A DNA stretch of 64,000 nucleotides from Candidatus Scybalocola faecipullorum (GCA_018716485.1 DVJY01000034.1:1-64000), one strand, 5' to 3'; counted from the first letter of the stretch, positions 52,021-61,330 are shown. Made by a program: numbers and translations. Notes: a model not told the origin generated them from the sequence alone.

Positions 52021-54057
52021 ATGAGGAAAAGGCAGCAGCCACTGTGGACAAATAAAAAATGGCGAAGATTACTGGGTGTGGTAATCAGTTTAATACTGAC
52101 AGCGGCCATGGCGGTCAGCATCATTACTGAAGGTTTTGAAATGCCGTTTCATCTGGTCAGTTGCGTTCTGCTTATATTGATTATACCGGCGTTGTTTTTT
52201 GGCTTTAAAATGAATAAAGCTGTCAGCGTCATTTTTATGGTACTGACGCCGGCCTTTTGTTTTTATGCCTTGGAAGGATACAGCCATGCGGCGTGGAAGG
52301 ACATTTCTGTCGGCGTACAGATGCTGAATTTGGCTGTTTATTATTTGATTTTTCTGCTGCTTTTTTTCATTTCAGGCAGAGGCAGCGCGGCAGCCGTGCT
52401 GACGTCAATTTTTATGATGGCCGTGGGGCTGATCAACTATTATGTCGTTGCTTTTAGAGACACACCGGTCGTTCCATGGGACTTAATGTCTTTATCGACA
52501 GCACTGAGTGTGACTAAAAACTATGTATTTTCTATCAGCGGCAGAGTTATTATGGTAACTTTCTTTTTTGTGTGGGTTGCTGTGACGGACAGCCGTATAT
52601 CTTTTGAGATGCGCCGGTCTTTCAGGCGTCTGGCGGCGGTTTTGGCCGCAGTCGTTATATCCGGCGCTTATGTTTTCATTTTGCAGACACCCCGGATGAT
52701 ACAGTTGTTTGAATTAGATGAGACGATAGGAACACTCAATGATCAGTATGAAAGGAACGGGCTCACCGTATCTTTTTTGTCCAGTCTCCGTTATATCCGT
52801 ACTGAAAGGCCATCCGGATACAGTGAAAGCCGCGTTCAGGAAATTATCGACGAGACTTATGAAAAAGCCGGTCAGTCAAATAGGGCGTCTCAAAATGATG
52901 TAAAACCGAATATTATTGTGATTATGAATGAATCCTTCGCGGATATGGGTGATATCGCTCAATTTTCCGTGAATGAGGATTATATGCCGTTTGTCCATTC
53001 CATGCTTAAAGGAGAAGTGGAAAACTGCGTTTCGGGCAAATTGATCTCGTCGGTGCTCGGAGGCAATACGGCTAATTCAGAATTTGAATTTCTCACCGGA
53101 GATACGATGGCTTTTCTGCCGCCGGGAAGTATAGCTTATCAGCAGTATGTCAAAGACAGTATACCGAATTTGGTTACGGCATTAAAAGAGAATGAAGGTT
53201 ATACGGTGACGGCCATGCATCCTTATTATGCGGCAGGGTGGAACAGAGATAAAATTTATCCGCTGCTCGGATTTGAACAGACATATTTTCTTGAAGATAT
53301 GCTTGAAATGCCGTGGCTAGAGCGCCATACTTCATATATCAGAGATTATATATCCGACCAGTCGCTGATGGATATGATCAGGGATATGTATGAAAATAAG
53401 GCGGAGGATCAGCCGGCGTTTACATTTGCAGTCACCATGCAGAATCATGGCGGTTATTTTGATGATTTTGAAAACTTTCAGCCGGAGATAGAACTGCTTA
53501 ATGTGGAGGATGATTACAACAAGGACTATTTGAACAGGTATCTGTCATTGATCAAAGCTTCAGATGATGCATTTGAGAATCTCATTGAATATTTTGAGAA
53601 TTATGAGGAACCGACCATCATCGTGATGTTCGGCGACCATCAGCCGGGCGATTATGTTATTCATTCCATCTATGATACGGAAAAGGAAAGAAGCAGTGAG
53701 GAAATGGCTAAACGGTATATGGTGCCGTTTGTCATGTGGGCCAATTATGATATTGAAGATGAACAGATTGATACGATGAGTATTAACTATTTAAGTACAC
53801 TTCTGATGGAAAAAGCGGGCCTTCCGATGACCGGCTATCAGACATTTTTATCACAGCTCCGGCAAAGTTTTCCGGTCATCTCGGCAAATGTGATTATTGA
53901 TAAAGACGGCAAAATATATGCCGGAAGCACAAGCGCCCAAAGAAGCAGCGCATATAAAGAAATGCTTGGCGAATATGCCGTGCTTCAGTATAATCATTTG
54001 TTTGATATATCCCACAGGCAGGAGGATTTCTTTAACAGCAGTTTGAAGCCGGAATAA
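52021..54057 (+). CDS. LTA synthase family phosphoglycerol transferase
   Basis: A 678-residue membrane enzyme with about five N-terminal helices (20-230) and an extracellular sulfatase-like domain (about 300-600). Conserved points: metal-binding NESFADMG (about 305), the catalytic Thr350 in GGNTANSEFEFLTG, and the terminal metal site FGDHQPGD. Family members build glycerol-phosphate chains of lipoteichoic acid or modify surface glycans. The AAAGAGG of the 66-nt leader serves as ribosome binding site. The last 60 residues are charged and unrecognised. Confidence 0.92.
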   Translation: MRKRQQPLWTNKKWRRLLGVVISLILTAAMAVSIITEGFEMPFHLVSCVLLILIIPALFFGFKMNKAVSVIFMVLTPAFCFYALEGYSHAAWKDISVGVQMLNLAVYYLIFLLLFFISGRGSAAAVLTSIFMMAVGLINYYVVAFRDTPVVPWDLMSLSTALSVTKNYVFSISGRVIMVTFFFVWVAVTDSRISFEMRRSFRRLAAVLAAVVISGAYVFILQTPRMIQLFELDETIGTLNDQYERNGLTVSFLSSLRYIRTERPSGYSESRVQEIIDETYEKAGQSNRASQNDVKPNIIVIMNESFADMGDIAQFSVNEDYMPFVHSMLKGEVENCVSGKLISSVLGGNTANSEFEFLTGDTMAFLPPGSIAYQQYVKDSIPNLVTALKENEGYTVTAMHPYYAAGWNRDKIYPLLGFEQTYFLEDMLEMPWLERHTSYIRDYISDQSLMDMIRDMYENKAEDQPAFTFAVTMQNHGGYFDDFENFQPEIELLNVEDDYNKDYLNRYLSLIKASDDAFENLIEYFENYEEPTIIVMFGDHQPGDYVIHSIYDTEKERSSEEMAKRYMVPFVMWANYDIEDEQIDTMSINYLSTLLMEKAGLPMTGYQTFLSQLRQSFPVISANVIIDKDGKIYAGSTSAQRSSAYKEMLGEYAVLQYNHLFDISHRQEDFFNSSLKPE

Positions 54058-54149
54058 AGGAAAGAGACACGCTTTTACAGTTGACAAGAGACGGTACGGC
54101 GTAGTAAAATTACCAAAGTAAAGTGATGAAGAAATAAAGGAGTGTTAGT

Positions 54150-55160
54150 ATGAGCCAGTTGATCATACCTGAAAATTATCATTCGGATCTGGATATCCGT
54201 GAGACTGAAATTGCTATTAAATATGTAAAGGACTATTTTGAAAGAGAACTGGCGAATCAGCTCAATCTGACCCGTGTTTCCGCACCGCTGTTTGTTGAGC
54301 CGGAAAGCGGTCTTAATGATACATTAAATGGTGTAGAACGTCCGGTAAGTTTTGGCGTGAAGGAGCAGAACGATAAACCGATGGAAATCGTTCATTCATT
54401 GGCAAAATGGAAGCGTCTTGCGCTTAAACGCTACGGTTTTCATCATGGTGAAGGTTTATATACAGATATGAGTGCTATCCGAAGAGATGAAGACACGGAT
54501 AATCTGCATTCGATTTATGTAGATCAATGGGATTGGGAAAAAATTATTTCAAAAGGTGAAAGAAATCTTCATACGTTAAAAACGATTGTACGCCGTGTGT
54601 ATGACGCGCTTCGTTATACAGAAAAATATATGTCAGAAAAATACGGTTATATCCGGCCGATTCTGCCGGATGAAATTAAATTTGTGACGACACAGGAGTT
54701 AGAGGACAGATATCCTGATCTGACGCCGAAGGAAAGAGAGAATAAGGCTGCAAAAGAATACGGCGCCCTGTTTTTGATGCAGATCGGCGGCGATCTTGCT
54801 TCGGGTGAACCCCATGACGGCCGTGCGCCGGATTATGATGACTGGAAGCTTAACGGAGATATCCTGGTTTATTATCCGGTGCTGGATCAGGCGTTGGAAC
54901 TGTCTTCCATGGGTATCCGTGTTGATGAAGACAGCTTATTAAAACAGCTTCAGATCAGAGGCTGTCTTGAGCGGGCAGAGCTGCCGTTCCAGAAAGCATT
55001 GATTAATGGAGAACTGCCGTATACCGTCGGCGGCGGTATCGGTCAGTCCAGAATATGTATGTTCTTTTTAAGAAAAGCGCATATCGGGGAAGTTCAGGCA
55101 TCCACATGGCCGGCCAAGATGATTGAGACATGCGAAAAGAACGGTATCCATCTGTTATAA
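54150..55160 (+). CDS. asnA: Aspartate-ammonia ligase (AsnA)
   Basis: Makes asparagine from aspartate and ammonia with ATP. The 336-residue protein resembles class II aminoacyl-tRNA synthetases: it starts with the EIAIKYVKDYFE helix, contains NGVERPVSF, WKRLALKRYG, YTDMSAIRRDE, the DQWDWEK segment and C-terminal GGGIGQSR (motif 3 Arg). Full length. GGAG precedes the ATG. The next gene cotS begins after the leader element 47 bp on. Confidence 0.97.
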   Translation: MSQLIIPENYHSDLDIRETEIAIKYVKDYFERELANQLNLTRVSAPLFVEPESGLNDTLNGVERPVSFGVKEQNDKPMEIVHSLAKWKRLALKRYGFHHGEGLYTDMSAIRRDEDTDNLHSIYVDQWDWEKIISKGERNLHTLKTIVRRVYDALRYTEKYMSEKYGYIRPILPDEIKFVTTQELEDRYPDLTPKERENKAAKEYGALFLMQIGGDLASGEPHDGRAPDYDDWKLNGDILVYYPVLDQALELSSMGIRVDEDSLLKQLQIRGCLERAELPFQKALINGELPYTVGGGIGQSRICMFFLRKAHIGEVQASTWPAKMIETCEKNGIHLL

Positions 55161-55207
55161 TTTTTACATAATTCATAATATCCCTTCATATCTTAGACAG
55201 AGGTTTA

Positions 55208-55273
55208 AGTTTGGAAGTAAACTTCCAAATCTACCATTATTGACGCAGCAGGTGCGTCAGGAAAGAGGAAAGA
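55208..55273 (+). repeat. 66-nt two-hairpin leader element, copy 4 (cotS)
   Basis: First hairpin TTTGGAAG-taaa-CTTCCAAA, linker TCTACCATTAT, second hairpin TGACGCA/TGCGTCA, then GGAAAGAGGAAAGA with ATG at 55274 in the canonical place. Here that ATG is in the wrong frame for the cotS gene (see findings), and cotS has its own GGAGG. Confidence 0.9.
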
Positions 55274-55286
55274 ATGGAGGGATTTT

Positions 55287-56285
55287 TTGTTGGACGAGAA
55301 ATTAAAAGCGGCAGCCGACATGTATCCTGTAAAGATGATGGGGGTCCGACGGGGACGCGGCGCATGGATATGTCTGACAGATCAGGGGCTGCGGCTGCTG
55401 AAAGCTTATCCGTATTCACAAAATCATCTCATTTACGAAAATCTTTTAAAGCAGCAGATCACGGCACGGGGCTTTGAACGTATTGACCGGCTGTGTGTTA
55501 CAAAGGAGGGCGGATTATCGGCAGTCGGGGGCGACGGGAAAAACTATGTGATGAAACAGTGGTATGACGGCAGCGAATTAAAGACTGATGACAGAGCTCA
55601 GATTGGCAGCACCGCGTCTGCGCTTGCCGCGCTACATAAGGCAATGCAGGGACTTCATATTGAATGTGAATGGCTTCAGAAATATGAACCTCAGGATGCG
55701 GGCAGCCGTATGAGAAGGCACAGCAGAGAATTAAAAACGATTATGAACTATATGAACGGGAAAAAAATCAAAAATGATTTTGAAGTGCTGTATATGAAAT
55801 ATTTTCCCCGGTTTTATGCGCAGAGTGTCAGCGCCATGAAATATTATGAAGAGAATGGCGGGAGGACGATATTTGAAAAAAGTGTGGGACGTGGGGATTT
55901 CTGTCACGGAGAATATAATTATCATAATGTCATTTGGGAGGGCACAAAGATGGCGGCCGTTAATTTTGACCGGGCGGCGCCAAATGCCCAGATGGAAGAT
56001 CTGTACATGTTTATGCGCAAAATTTTGGAAAAAAATCATTGGGACTGCAGCCTCGGCATGGCGATGCTGACCGCATATATGAAGGAGAGGTCATTGGAAG
56101 GCGGCGAGCTTAAATATTTGTATACATTGCTACTGTATCCTGAAAAATTCTGGAAAATTGCCAATCATTATTATAATTCAAGGAAAAGTTGGACTTCCTG
56201 CCGTAATACGGCAAAATTAAAGCAGGTAATTGCTCAAATCGAAGAAAGAAATCAGTTTATTGACGAATTTTGTCGTATAATATGA
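55287..56285 (+). CDS. CotS-family spore coat protein (kinase-like fold)
   Basis: A 332-residue CotS/YutH-like protein. The choline-kinase-type core has CHGEYNYHNVIW (loop equivalent to the kinase HxDxxxxN) followed by NFDRAAPN. Such proteins belong to the spore coat of Bacilli and Clostridia; enzymatic activity is uncertain. Starts at TTG 55287 (or TTG 55290), with GGAGG at 55276-55280. The element ATG 55274 is one base off: removing one T of the run at 55283-55288 would fuse it in frame as MEGFLLDEKL. Confidence 0.85.
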   Translation: MLDEKLKAAADMYPVKMMGVRRGRGAWICLTDQGLRLLKAYPYSQNHLIYENLLKQQITARGFERIDRLCVTKEGGLSAVGGDGKNYVMKQWYDGSELKTDDRAQIGSTASALAALHKAMQGLHIECEWLQKYEPQDAGSRMRRHSRELKTIMNYMNGKKIKNDFEVLYMKYFPRFYAQSVSAMKYYEENGGRTIFEKSVGRGDFCHGEYNYHNVIWEGTKMAAVNFDRAAPNAQMEDLYMFMRKILEKNHWDCSLGMAMLTAYMKERSLEGGELKYLYTLLLYPEKFWKIANHYYNSRKSWTSCRNTAKLKQVIAQIEERNQFIDEFCRII

Positions 56286-56319
56286 GGGTGCAACACTTTA
56301 TTTTCGCAAAACTTTATTG

Positions 56320-56325
56320 TATAAT
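56320..56325 (+). promoter_or_regulatory. -10 element of the phosphohexomutase gene
   Basis: TATAAT at 56320-56325, 35 nt before the gene; the -35 region (about 56297-56302) is weak. Confidence 0.5.
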
Positions 56326-56359
56326 AAGACTATGAAATTACAAATGGGAGGTTATTCCA

Positions 56360-58096
56360 ATGGACTACAGAACAATTTATGAACAATGGCTGTCAAATCC
56401 ATACTTCGATGAAAAAACTAAGGCAGAACTTTTAGCCATTAAAGATGATGACAACGAGATTAAAGAAAGATTTTATACGGATCTGGAGTTCGGTACCGCA
56501 GGACTTCGGGGTGTGATCGGCGCCGGTACAAACCGTATGAATATTTATGTTGTCAGAAAGACAACACAGGGTCTTGCCAACTATATTAAAAAGCAGGGCG
56601 GACAGAGCAAAGGCGTGGCAATCGCATTTGATTCCCGCCGCATGTCTCCTGAGTTTGCCGATGAAGCGGCAAGAACGCTGGCGGCCAACGGCATTAAAGC
56701 CTATATTTTTGAATCATTAAGACCGACGCCGGAACTTTCGTTTGCGGTCAGAGAACTTGGTTGTATTGCGGGCATTAATATTACCGCAAGCCACAATCCT
56801 CCTGAATATAACGGATATAAAGTATATTGGGAAGACGGCGCTCAGATCACACCGCCTCATGATACCGGTATTATGGATGAAGTCAAAGCGGTGACAGATT
56901 ATAACACAGTGCTGACGATGGACAGAGAAAAAGCTGTAGCGGAAGGCAATTACATTGTTATCGGTCAGGATATTGATGACAAATATATCGCGGAACTGAA
57001 GAAACAGGTCAAACATGAGGACTGCATTAAAGCAGTAGGCGATCAGATTAAAATCGTCTACACACCGCTGCATGGCACAGGCAATATTCCGGCCCGCCGC
57101 ATTCTTAAAGAAATCGGATTTAAAAATGTATACGTTGTTCCTGAACAGGAAAAGCCGGACGGAGAATTCCCGACGGTCAGCTATCCGAATCCGGAATCTG
57201 CGGAAGCTTTTGTGCTTGGTCTGAACATGGCTAAGGAGCTGGATGCGGATCTTGTGCTTGCCACAGACCCTGATGCAGACCGCCTCGGTGTTTATGTCAA
57301 AGATCAGGCCGGCGAATATCACTGCCTGACCGGCAATATGTCCGGCTGCCTTTTAGGTGAATATACGATCAGTCAGATTAAAGCAAGAGACGGCAAGCTG
57401 CCTGAGGATGGCGCGCTTATTAAGACGATTGTGACGACCAACATGGCAGATGCGATTGCCAAATATTACGGTATTGAGCTGATTGAATGTCTGACCGGAT
57501 TTAAATATATCGGCCAGCAGATTCTTAAGTTTGAGCAGACCGGCAAAGGGACATACTTATTCGGATTTGAAGAAAGCTACGGTTGCCTGATCGGCACCCA
57601 TGCCCGCGATAAAGACGCTATTGTGGCAACGATGGCATTGTGCGATGCGGCTGCTTACTATAAGACTCAGGGCAAGACACTCTGGGATGCCATGATCGAT
57701 ATGTATGAAAAATACGGATATTACAAAGACGATGTTAAATCCGTCGGCTTATCAGGCATTGAAGGCCTTGCAAAAATTCAGGCGATCATGACCGAACTGA
57801 GAGAGAATCCTCCGAAAGAAATCGGCGGTTATCATGTGCTTTCATTCAGAGATTACAAGAAAGATGAAATAACCGATCTGACCACCGGTGAAAAGAAACC
57901 GACAGGCCTGCCAAATTCCAACGTTTTGTATTTTGACATGAACGACGATGCATGGCTTTGTGTCAGACCGTCAGGTACAGAACCGAAGATCAAATTCTAC
58001 TTTGGTATCAAAGGCACGTCATTGGAAGATGCTGATGAAAAGTCAGCTCAACTTGGCAAAGCAGTCATGGCAATGATCGATGAGATGGTAAAATAA
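56360..58096 (+). CDS. Phosphoglucomutase/phosphomannomutase
   Basis: A 578-residue alpha-D-phosphohexomutase: phosphoserine loop TASHNPPEYNG (Ser144), Mg-binding DPDADR (about 300-306), sugar-binding GFEESYG and phosphate-binding RPSGTEPK. Similar to PgcA of Bacillus, which makes glucose-1-phosphate for glycolipid and teichoic acid anchor synthesis, and possibly related in role to the LTA synthase nearby. AGGAGG-like sequence (GGGAGG) lies before the ATG. Confidence 0.95.
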   Translation: MDYRTIYEQWLSNPYFDEKTKAELLAIKDDDNEIKERFYTDLEFGTAGLRGVIGAGTNRMNIYVVRKTTQGLANYIKKQGGQSKGVAIAFDSRRMSPEFADEAARTLAANGIKAYIFESLRPTPELSFAVRELGCIAGINITASHNPPEYNGYKVYWEDGAQITPPHDTGIMDEVKAVTDYNTVLTMDREKAVAEGNYIVIGQDIDDKYIAELKKQVKHEDCIKAVGDQIKIVYTPLHGTGNIPARRILKEIGFKNVYVVPEQEKPDGEFPTVSYPNPESAEAFVLGLNMAKELDADLVLATDPDADRLGVYVKDQAGEYHCLTGNMSGCLLGEYTISQIKARDGKLPEDGALIKTIVTTNMADAIAKYYGIELIECLTGFKYIGQQILKFEQTGKGTYLFGFEESYGCLIGTHARDKDAIVATMALCDAAAYYKTQGKTLWDAMIDMYEKYGYYKDDVKSVGLSGIEGLAKIQAIMTELRENPPKEIGGYHVLSFRDYKKDEITDLTTGEKKPTGLPNSNVLYFDMNDDAWLCVRPSGTEPKIKFYFGIKGTSLEDADEKSAQLGKAVMAMIDEMVK

Positions 58097-58139
58097 CAGC
58101 GTTTTAAGATGGGATTGTCGGGAAATAGATAATCCTATA

Positions 58140-58209
58140 CAGGGGCCGGTGTGATTTGATATGCCTCCTGTCTATTTGACAGGGGCATATCAAATCACAC
58201 CGGCCCCTG
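58140..58209. repeat. Near-perfect 70-nt hairpin
   Basis: Outer arms of 26 bp are fully complementary, from CAGGGGCCGGTGTGATTTGA to its complement ending CCGGCCCCTG. An inner CCTGTC/GACAGG stem closes on TATTT, with one bulged T. No T run follows directly. It could be a MITE-like palindrome or the strong 3' end of the upstream mRNA. Confidence 0.8.
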
Positions 58210-58238
58210 AAATTTGGAGATGATAAATTTATGGTTTC

Positions 58239-58266
58239 AGAAGTCCCGCCCGGGGCTTCTTTTTTT
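58239..58266 (+). terminator. Rho-independent terminator
   Basis: AGAAGTCCC-gccc-GGGGCTTCT with one T-G pair followed by six Ts. It ends transcription from the phosphohexomutase side, behind the long palindrome. Confidence 0.8.
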
Positions 58267-58320
58267 GCCCCTGAACGCATAGATATAGCATAAGAAATCG
58301 ATGTGCTGTGGAGGCAGATG

Positions 58321-58755
58321 ATGCCGATTGGCAAAAAATATGATCATATGCGCCGATGCGCGGCGCTGGTGCTGATTTTTAGCCTGCTTGTCCAGATTTT
58401 CGGCTGCGCAAGGGAGGCCGGTGGAGAAAAAAAGCTGAGGGATATTGAATATGAAGTGGTCGCTGCCCAGGATATTCCCCAGTCTGCAGCGGAAATTATC
58501 GAGGAGAAAAAAGAGACCGGTTTTCATTTTACTTACAGTGAAAAGGAGGATTTTTATATTGCTGTCGGATATGGGCAGAGAGATACCGGCGGATACAGTA
58601 TCAGTGTGGACGAAGTGTATGAGACAAATTTCGGGATTCGTATAGAAACGACACTGACCGGACCCGAAAAAAGCAGCCATGAATCTTCAGAACCATCATG
58701 GCCGTATATTGTTGTGCGTATTGACCCGCAGGAAAAGCCGGTCATTTTTAATTGA
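58321..58755 (+). CDS. PrcB-like lipoprotein
   Basis: A 144-residue exported protein with lipobox-like IFGC at about residue 26 and a C-terminal PrcB-type beta domain (about 60-140: FYIAVGYGQRDTGGYSI and PYIVVRID). PrcB modules occur in clostridial secreted proteins and help the PrcA protease in Treponema; the role here is unknown. ATG 58321 is preferred with GGAGG 6 nt upstream; ATG 58318 and a longer frame are possible. Just 61 bp before the sipL-like gene, and possibly sporulation-linked. Confidence 0.75.
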   Translation: MPIGKKYDHMRRCAALVLIFSLLVQIFGCAREAGGEKKLRDIEYEVVAAQDIPQSAAEIIEEKKETGFHFTYSEKEDFYIAVGYGQRDTGGYSISVDEVYETNFGIRIETTLTGPEKSSHESSEPSWPYIVVRIDPQEKPVIFN

Positions 58756-58759
58756 ACGT

Positions 58760-58788
58760 TCATATAATTATCTGTGCAGTCATAAGTT
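58760..58788 (+). promoter_or_regulatory. Possible sigma-E-type promoter of the sipL-like gene
   Basis: TCATATAA (58760-58767), 13 nt, CATAAGTT (58781-58788) is similar to the sporulation sigma-E pattern. Weak match; expected for a sipL homologue. Confidence 0.35.
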
Positions 58789-58816
58789 TTAGATAGGAAT
58801 ATGAGGAGGGATATAT

Positions 58817-60385
58817 ATGGAAATTATCCGAGACAGAATAAGAACAAAACATTTTGTCGGGCGGGCTGTCAGTCAGACGACAATGGAGGATGATTTTAAT
58901 GTGCCGGATGTTAAACCGGATATTGAACAGATGATTGAGGAGACAGGAGAATTAAAGATTACCGAGGCCAGAGCAAACGACGGCAAAATTGTCATACGTG
59001 GAAAACTGGAATTTTCCGTATTATATATTGGAAGCAGTATCAGCCGTCCGATGCAGAAAATGTGCGGCAGTATTCCGTTTGAGGAAAGTATGAATATGGA
59101 TGGTGTGACAGACAAAGATGATATTAAAGTCAGCTGGGATATGGAAGATCTGAGGACCCGTATGATTAACAGCAGAAAAATCAGTGTACGGTCAATCGTC
59201 AGTTTCTGTGTGACAGCGTCGAAAACGGAAGAAGAGGAAATGGCTGTGGACATTAAAGACGGAGAGGATATTTACATGCTTCCAAAAGCGCTTGATGTCA
59301 GCCAGATACATAGTCAGAAAAAGGATATTGTCAGAATCCGCCGGGAAATCAATGTGCCGGCAGCCAAGCCGAATATCATGGAAATCATATGGGATCAAGT
59401 GATGATCGGAAGTCTGGATATTAAAGTGCTGGATGGCAGAGTCAACGTCCGCGGCGATTTTGACGTGTTTATCATGTATGCTTCTCAGGAGGAAAAAAAT
59501 CCGCTGCAGTATTTTAACCATCCTTTGGATTTTAATGAAAGTGTGGACTGCGCCGGGGCAGCGGAGGAAATGATCGGCAATGTGGAAGTGAAAATGATTG
59601 CCCGTGAATTCAATGTGAAAGAAAATGAAGATGGGGAATTAAGGAAAATAGAGGCGGAAATTGTGCTTGAACTGAATATGGCGGTTTATGAGGAGAAACA
59701 TATCAAAATATTAGCTGATGTTTATTCCAATCGGAAGAAACTGGAACCGGTCATGAAAGAAATGATATTTGATAATATTTTGATGAAAAATCAGTCGGTA
59801 ATCAAACTGGCGCAGAAAATCAAAATTAAAAATGATCAGGCCAAAATTCTTCAAATCTGCCAGAGTGATGCCAGTGTTAAAATGGACCGGATGGAGATCA
59901 TGAAAAACGGTATTATGGTGGAGGGTGTTGTTTATGCACAGATCCTTTATATCGCCGCAGATGATAAGAAGCCGGTCAATGCCATTAAAGGTACGATTCC
60001 GTTTTCACATATGATAGAAATTGATGGTATGAAGCCGCAGTGCAGCTTTGAGATGCTTCCTGTTCTGGAACAAGTCAGTTCCACAATGGCAGACAGTGAG
60101 GAAATCGATATTAAAGCGGAACTTTATTTGAATACGATTGTTTTTGAGCAGACAAGGACAGAGATGCTTTCAGATATTAAAGTATCCGCTCTGGACTACG
60201 AAGCACTGGAAGCAATGCCGGGTATCGTCGGGTATGTGGTTCACCCCGGAGACACACTCTGGAAATTGGCGAAACAGTTTTATACAACAAAAGAGAGAAT
60301 TATGTCAGTTAATCGTTTGGACAGCGAAACACTGAGTCCGAGACAGAAATTGGTCATTGTCAAAGAAGATCAAAGTATAGTATAA
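58817..60385 (+). CDS. sipL: SipL-like SPOCS/LysM spore morphogenesis protein
   Basis: A 522-residue protein with repeated SPOCS (DUF3794) domains (about 30-150, 180-300, 325-450; motifs VPDVKPDIEQM, VPAAKPNIMEI) and a C-terminal LysM domain (about 475-520: YVVHPGDTLWKLAKQFY). This architecture defines SipL of Clostridia, which binds SpoIVA to anchor the coat around the forespore. AGGAGG precedes the ATG. The LysM end would contact SpoIVA in known homologues. Confidence 0.9.
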   Translation: MEIIRDRIRTKHFVGRAVSQTTMEDDFNVPDVKPDIEQMIEETGELKITEARANDGKIVIRGKLEFSVLYIGSSISRPMQKMCGSIPFEESMNMDGVTDKDDIKVSWDMEDLRTRMINSRKISVRSIVSFCVTASKTEEEEMAVDIKDGEDIYMLPKALDVSQIHSQKKDIVRIRREINVPAAKPNIMEIIWDQVMIGSLDIKVLDGRVNVRGDFDVFIMYASQEEKNPLQYFNHPLDFNESVDCAGAAEEMIGNVEVKMIAREFNVKENEDGELRKIEAEIVLELNMAVYEEKHIKILADVYSNRKKLEPVMKEMIFDNILMKNQSVIKLAQKIKIKNDQAKILQICQSDASVKMDRMEIMKNGIMVEGVVYAQILYIAADDKKPVNAIKGTIPFSHMIEIDGMKPQCSFEMLPVLEQVSSTMADSEEIDIKAELYLNTIVFEQTRTEMLSDIKVSALDYEALEAMPGIVGYVVHPGDTLWKLAKQFYTTKERIMSVNRLDSETLSPRQKLVIVKEDQSIV

Positions 60386-60457
60386 TGTATACACCATACA
60401 CAAAAAATACAAAACAGCATACGGGCAGAAATCATATACGAAAGCAGAGGAATAGTT

Positions 60458-61330
60458 ATGAATCGTATTTCACTAAAGGCAATGGCTAAAATTAATCTTG
60501 GCCTTGATGTGGTCGGAAAAAGGCCTGATGGTTATCATGAGCTCCGGATGGTCATGCAGATGATCAATCTGTATGATAAGGTGAATATTGAGAAGACGCC
60601 GAAGAACGGTATTCAGGTAGAGACGAACCTTTCGTTTCTTCCTGTTAATGAAAATAATATTGTCTATAAAGCGGCAAAGCTGCTGATGGATGAATTTCAT
60701 ATTCAGGATGGCGTCAAAATTTCTTTGGAGAAACACATTCCCGTCGCCGCAGGCATGGCCGGCGGCAGTTCTGACGGCGCAGCAGTTTTATTCGGCATGA
60801 ACCGCCTGTTTAATCTTCGGCTGAATAAAAGGGAACTGATGGCGCGGGGCGTCAGGCTGGGAGCGGACGTTCCGTATTGCCTTTTAAGAACTACAGCGTT
60901 GTCAGAGGGCATCGGAGAAATTTTGACAACATTAAAACCGATGCCGGACTGTACCATCGTTGTGGCAAAACCGGCAGTCAGCGTTTCTACGAAAACCGTT
61001 TTCGGGAAGCTGAAACTGGATGAAATCCGCCAGCATCCGGATATTGATGCTATTGTCCGGGCGATCAATGATGGGGATCTGGGGGCTATAGCCGATCATA
61101 TGGGTAATGTTTTGGAAACCGTGACCATACGGGATTATCCGGTGATCGGGGAGATTAAAGAGTTAATGAAGACGATGGGAGCCCGCGGCGCGCTGATGAG
61201 CGGGAGCGGACCGACAGTCTTTGGGATTTTTGATGATGAGGCGGCGGCAAAAAATGTGTGGTCGGCGCTGAAAAACGGTTCGCTGGCAAGGCAGGTATTT
61301 TTGACACGGCCGGTGAATGTAAGTCAATGA
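60458..61330 (+). CDS. ispE: 4-diphosphocytidyl-2-C-methyl-D-erythritol kinase
   Basis: GHMP kinase of the non-mevalonate isoprenoid pathway. The 290-residue protein has the N-terminal AKINLGLDV motif with catalytic-type Lys, the ATP loop PVAAGMAGGSSDGAA (about 90-104) and the C-terminal GSGPTVFG motif. GAGG lies 9 nt before the ATG. It follows sipL by 72 bp and precedes a GntR regulator by 16 bp, an order often seen in Lachnospiraceae. Confidence 0.96.
   Translation: MNRISLKAMAKINLGLDVVGKRPDGYHELRMVMQMINLYDKVNIEKTPKNGIQVETNLSFLPVNENNIVYKAAKLLMDEFHIQDGVKISLEKHIPVAAGMAGGSSDGAAVLFGMNRLFNLRLNKRELMARGVRLGADVPYCLLRTTALSEGIGEILTTLKPMPDCTIVVAKPAVSVSTKTVFGKLKLDEIRQHPDIDAIVRAINDGDLGAIADHMGNVLETVTIRDYPVIGEIKELMKTMGARGALMSGSGPTVFGIFDDEAAAKNVWSALKNGSLARQVFLTRPVNVSQ

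Noticed and set aside
55274-55477. 67-codon frame starting at the element ATG before cotS
   Set aside because: It overlaps the CotS-coding frame and encodes no recognisable protein; it is kept only as a finding on the frame offset.
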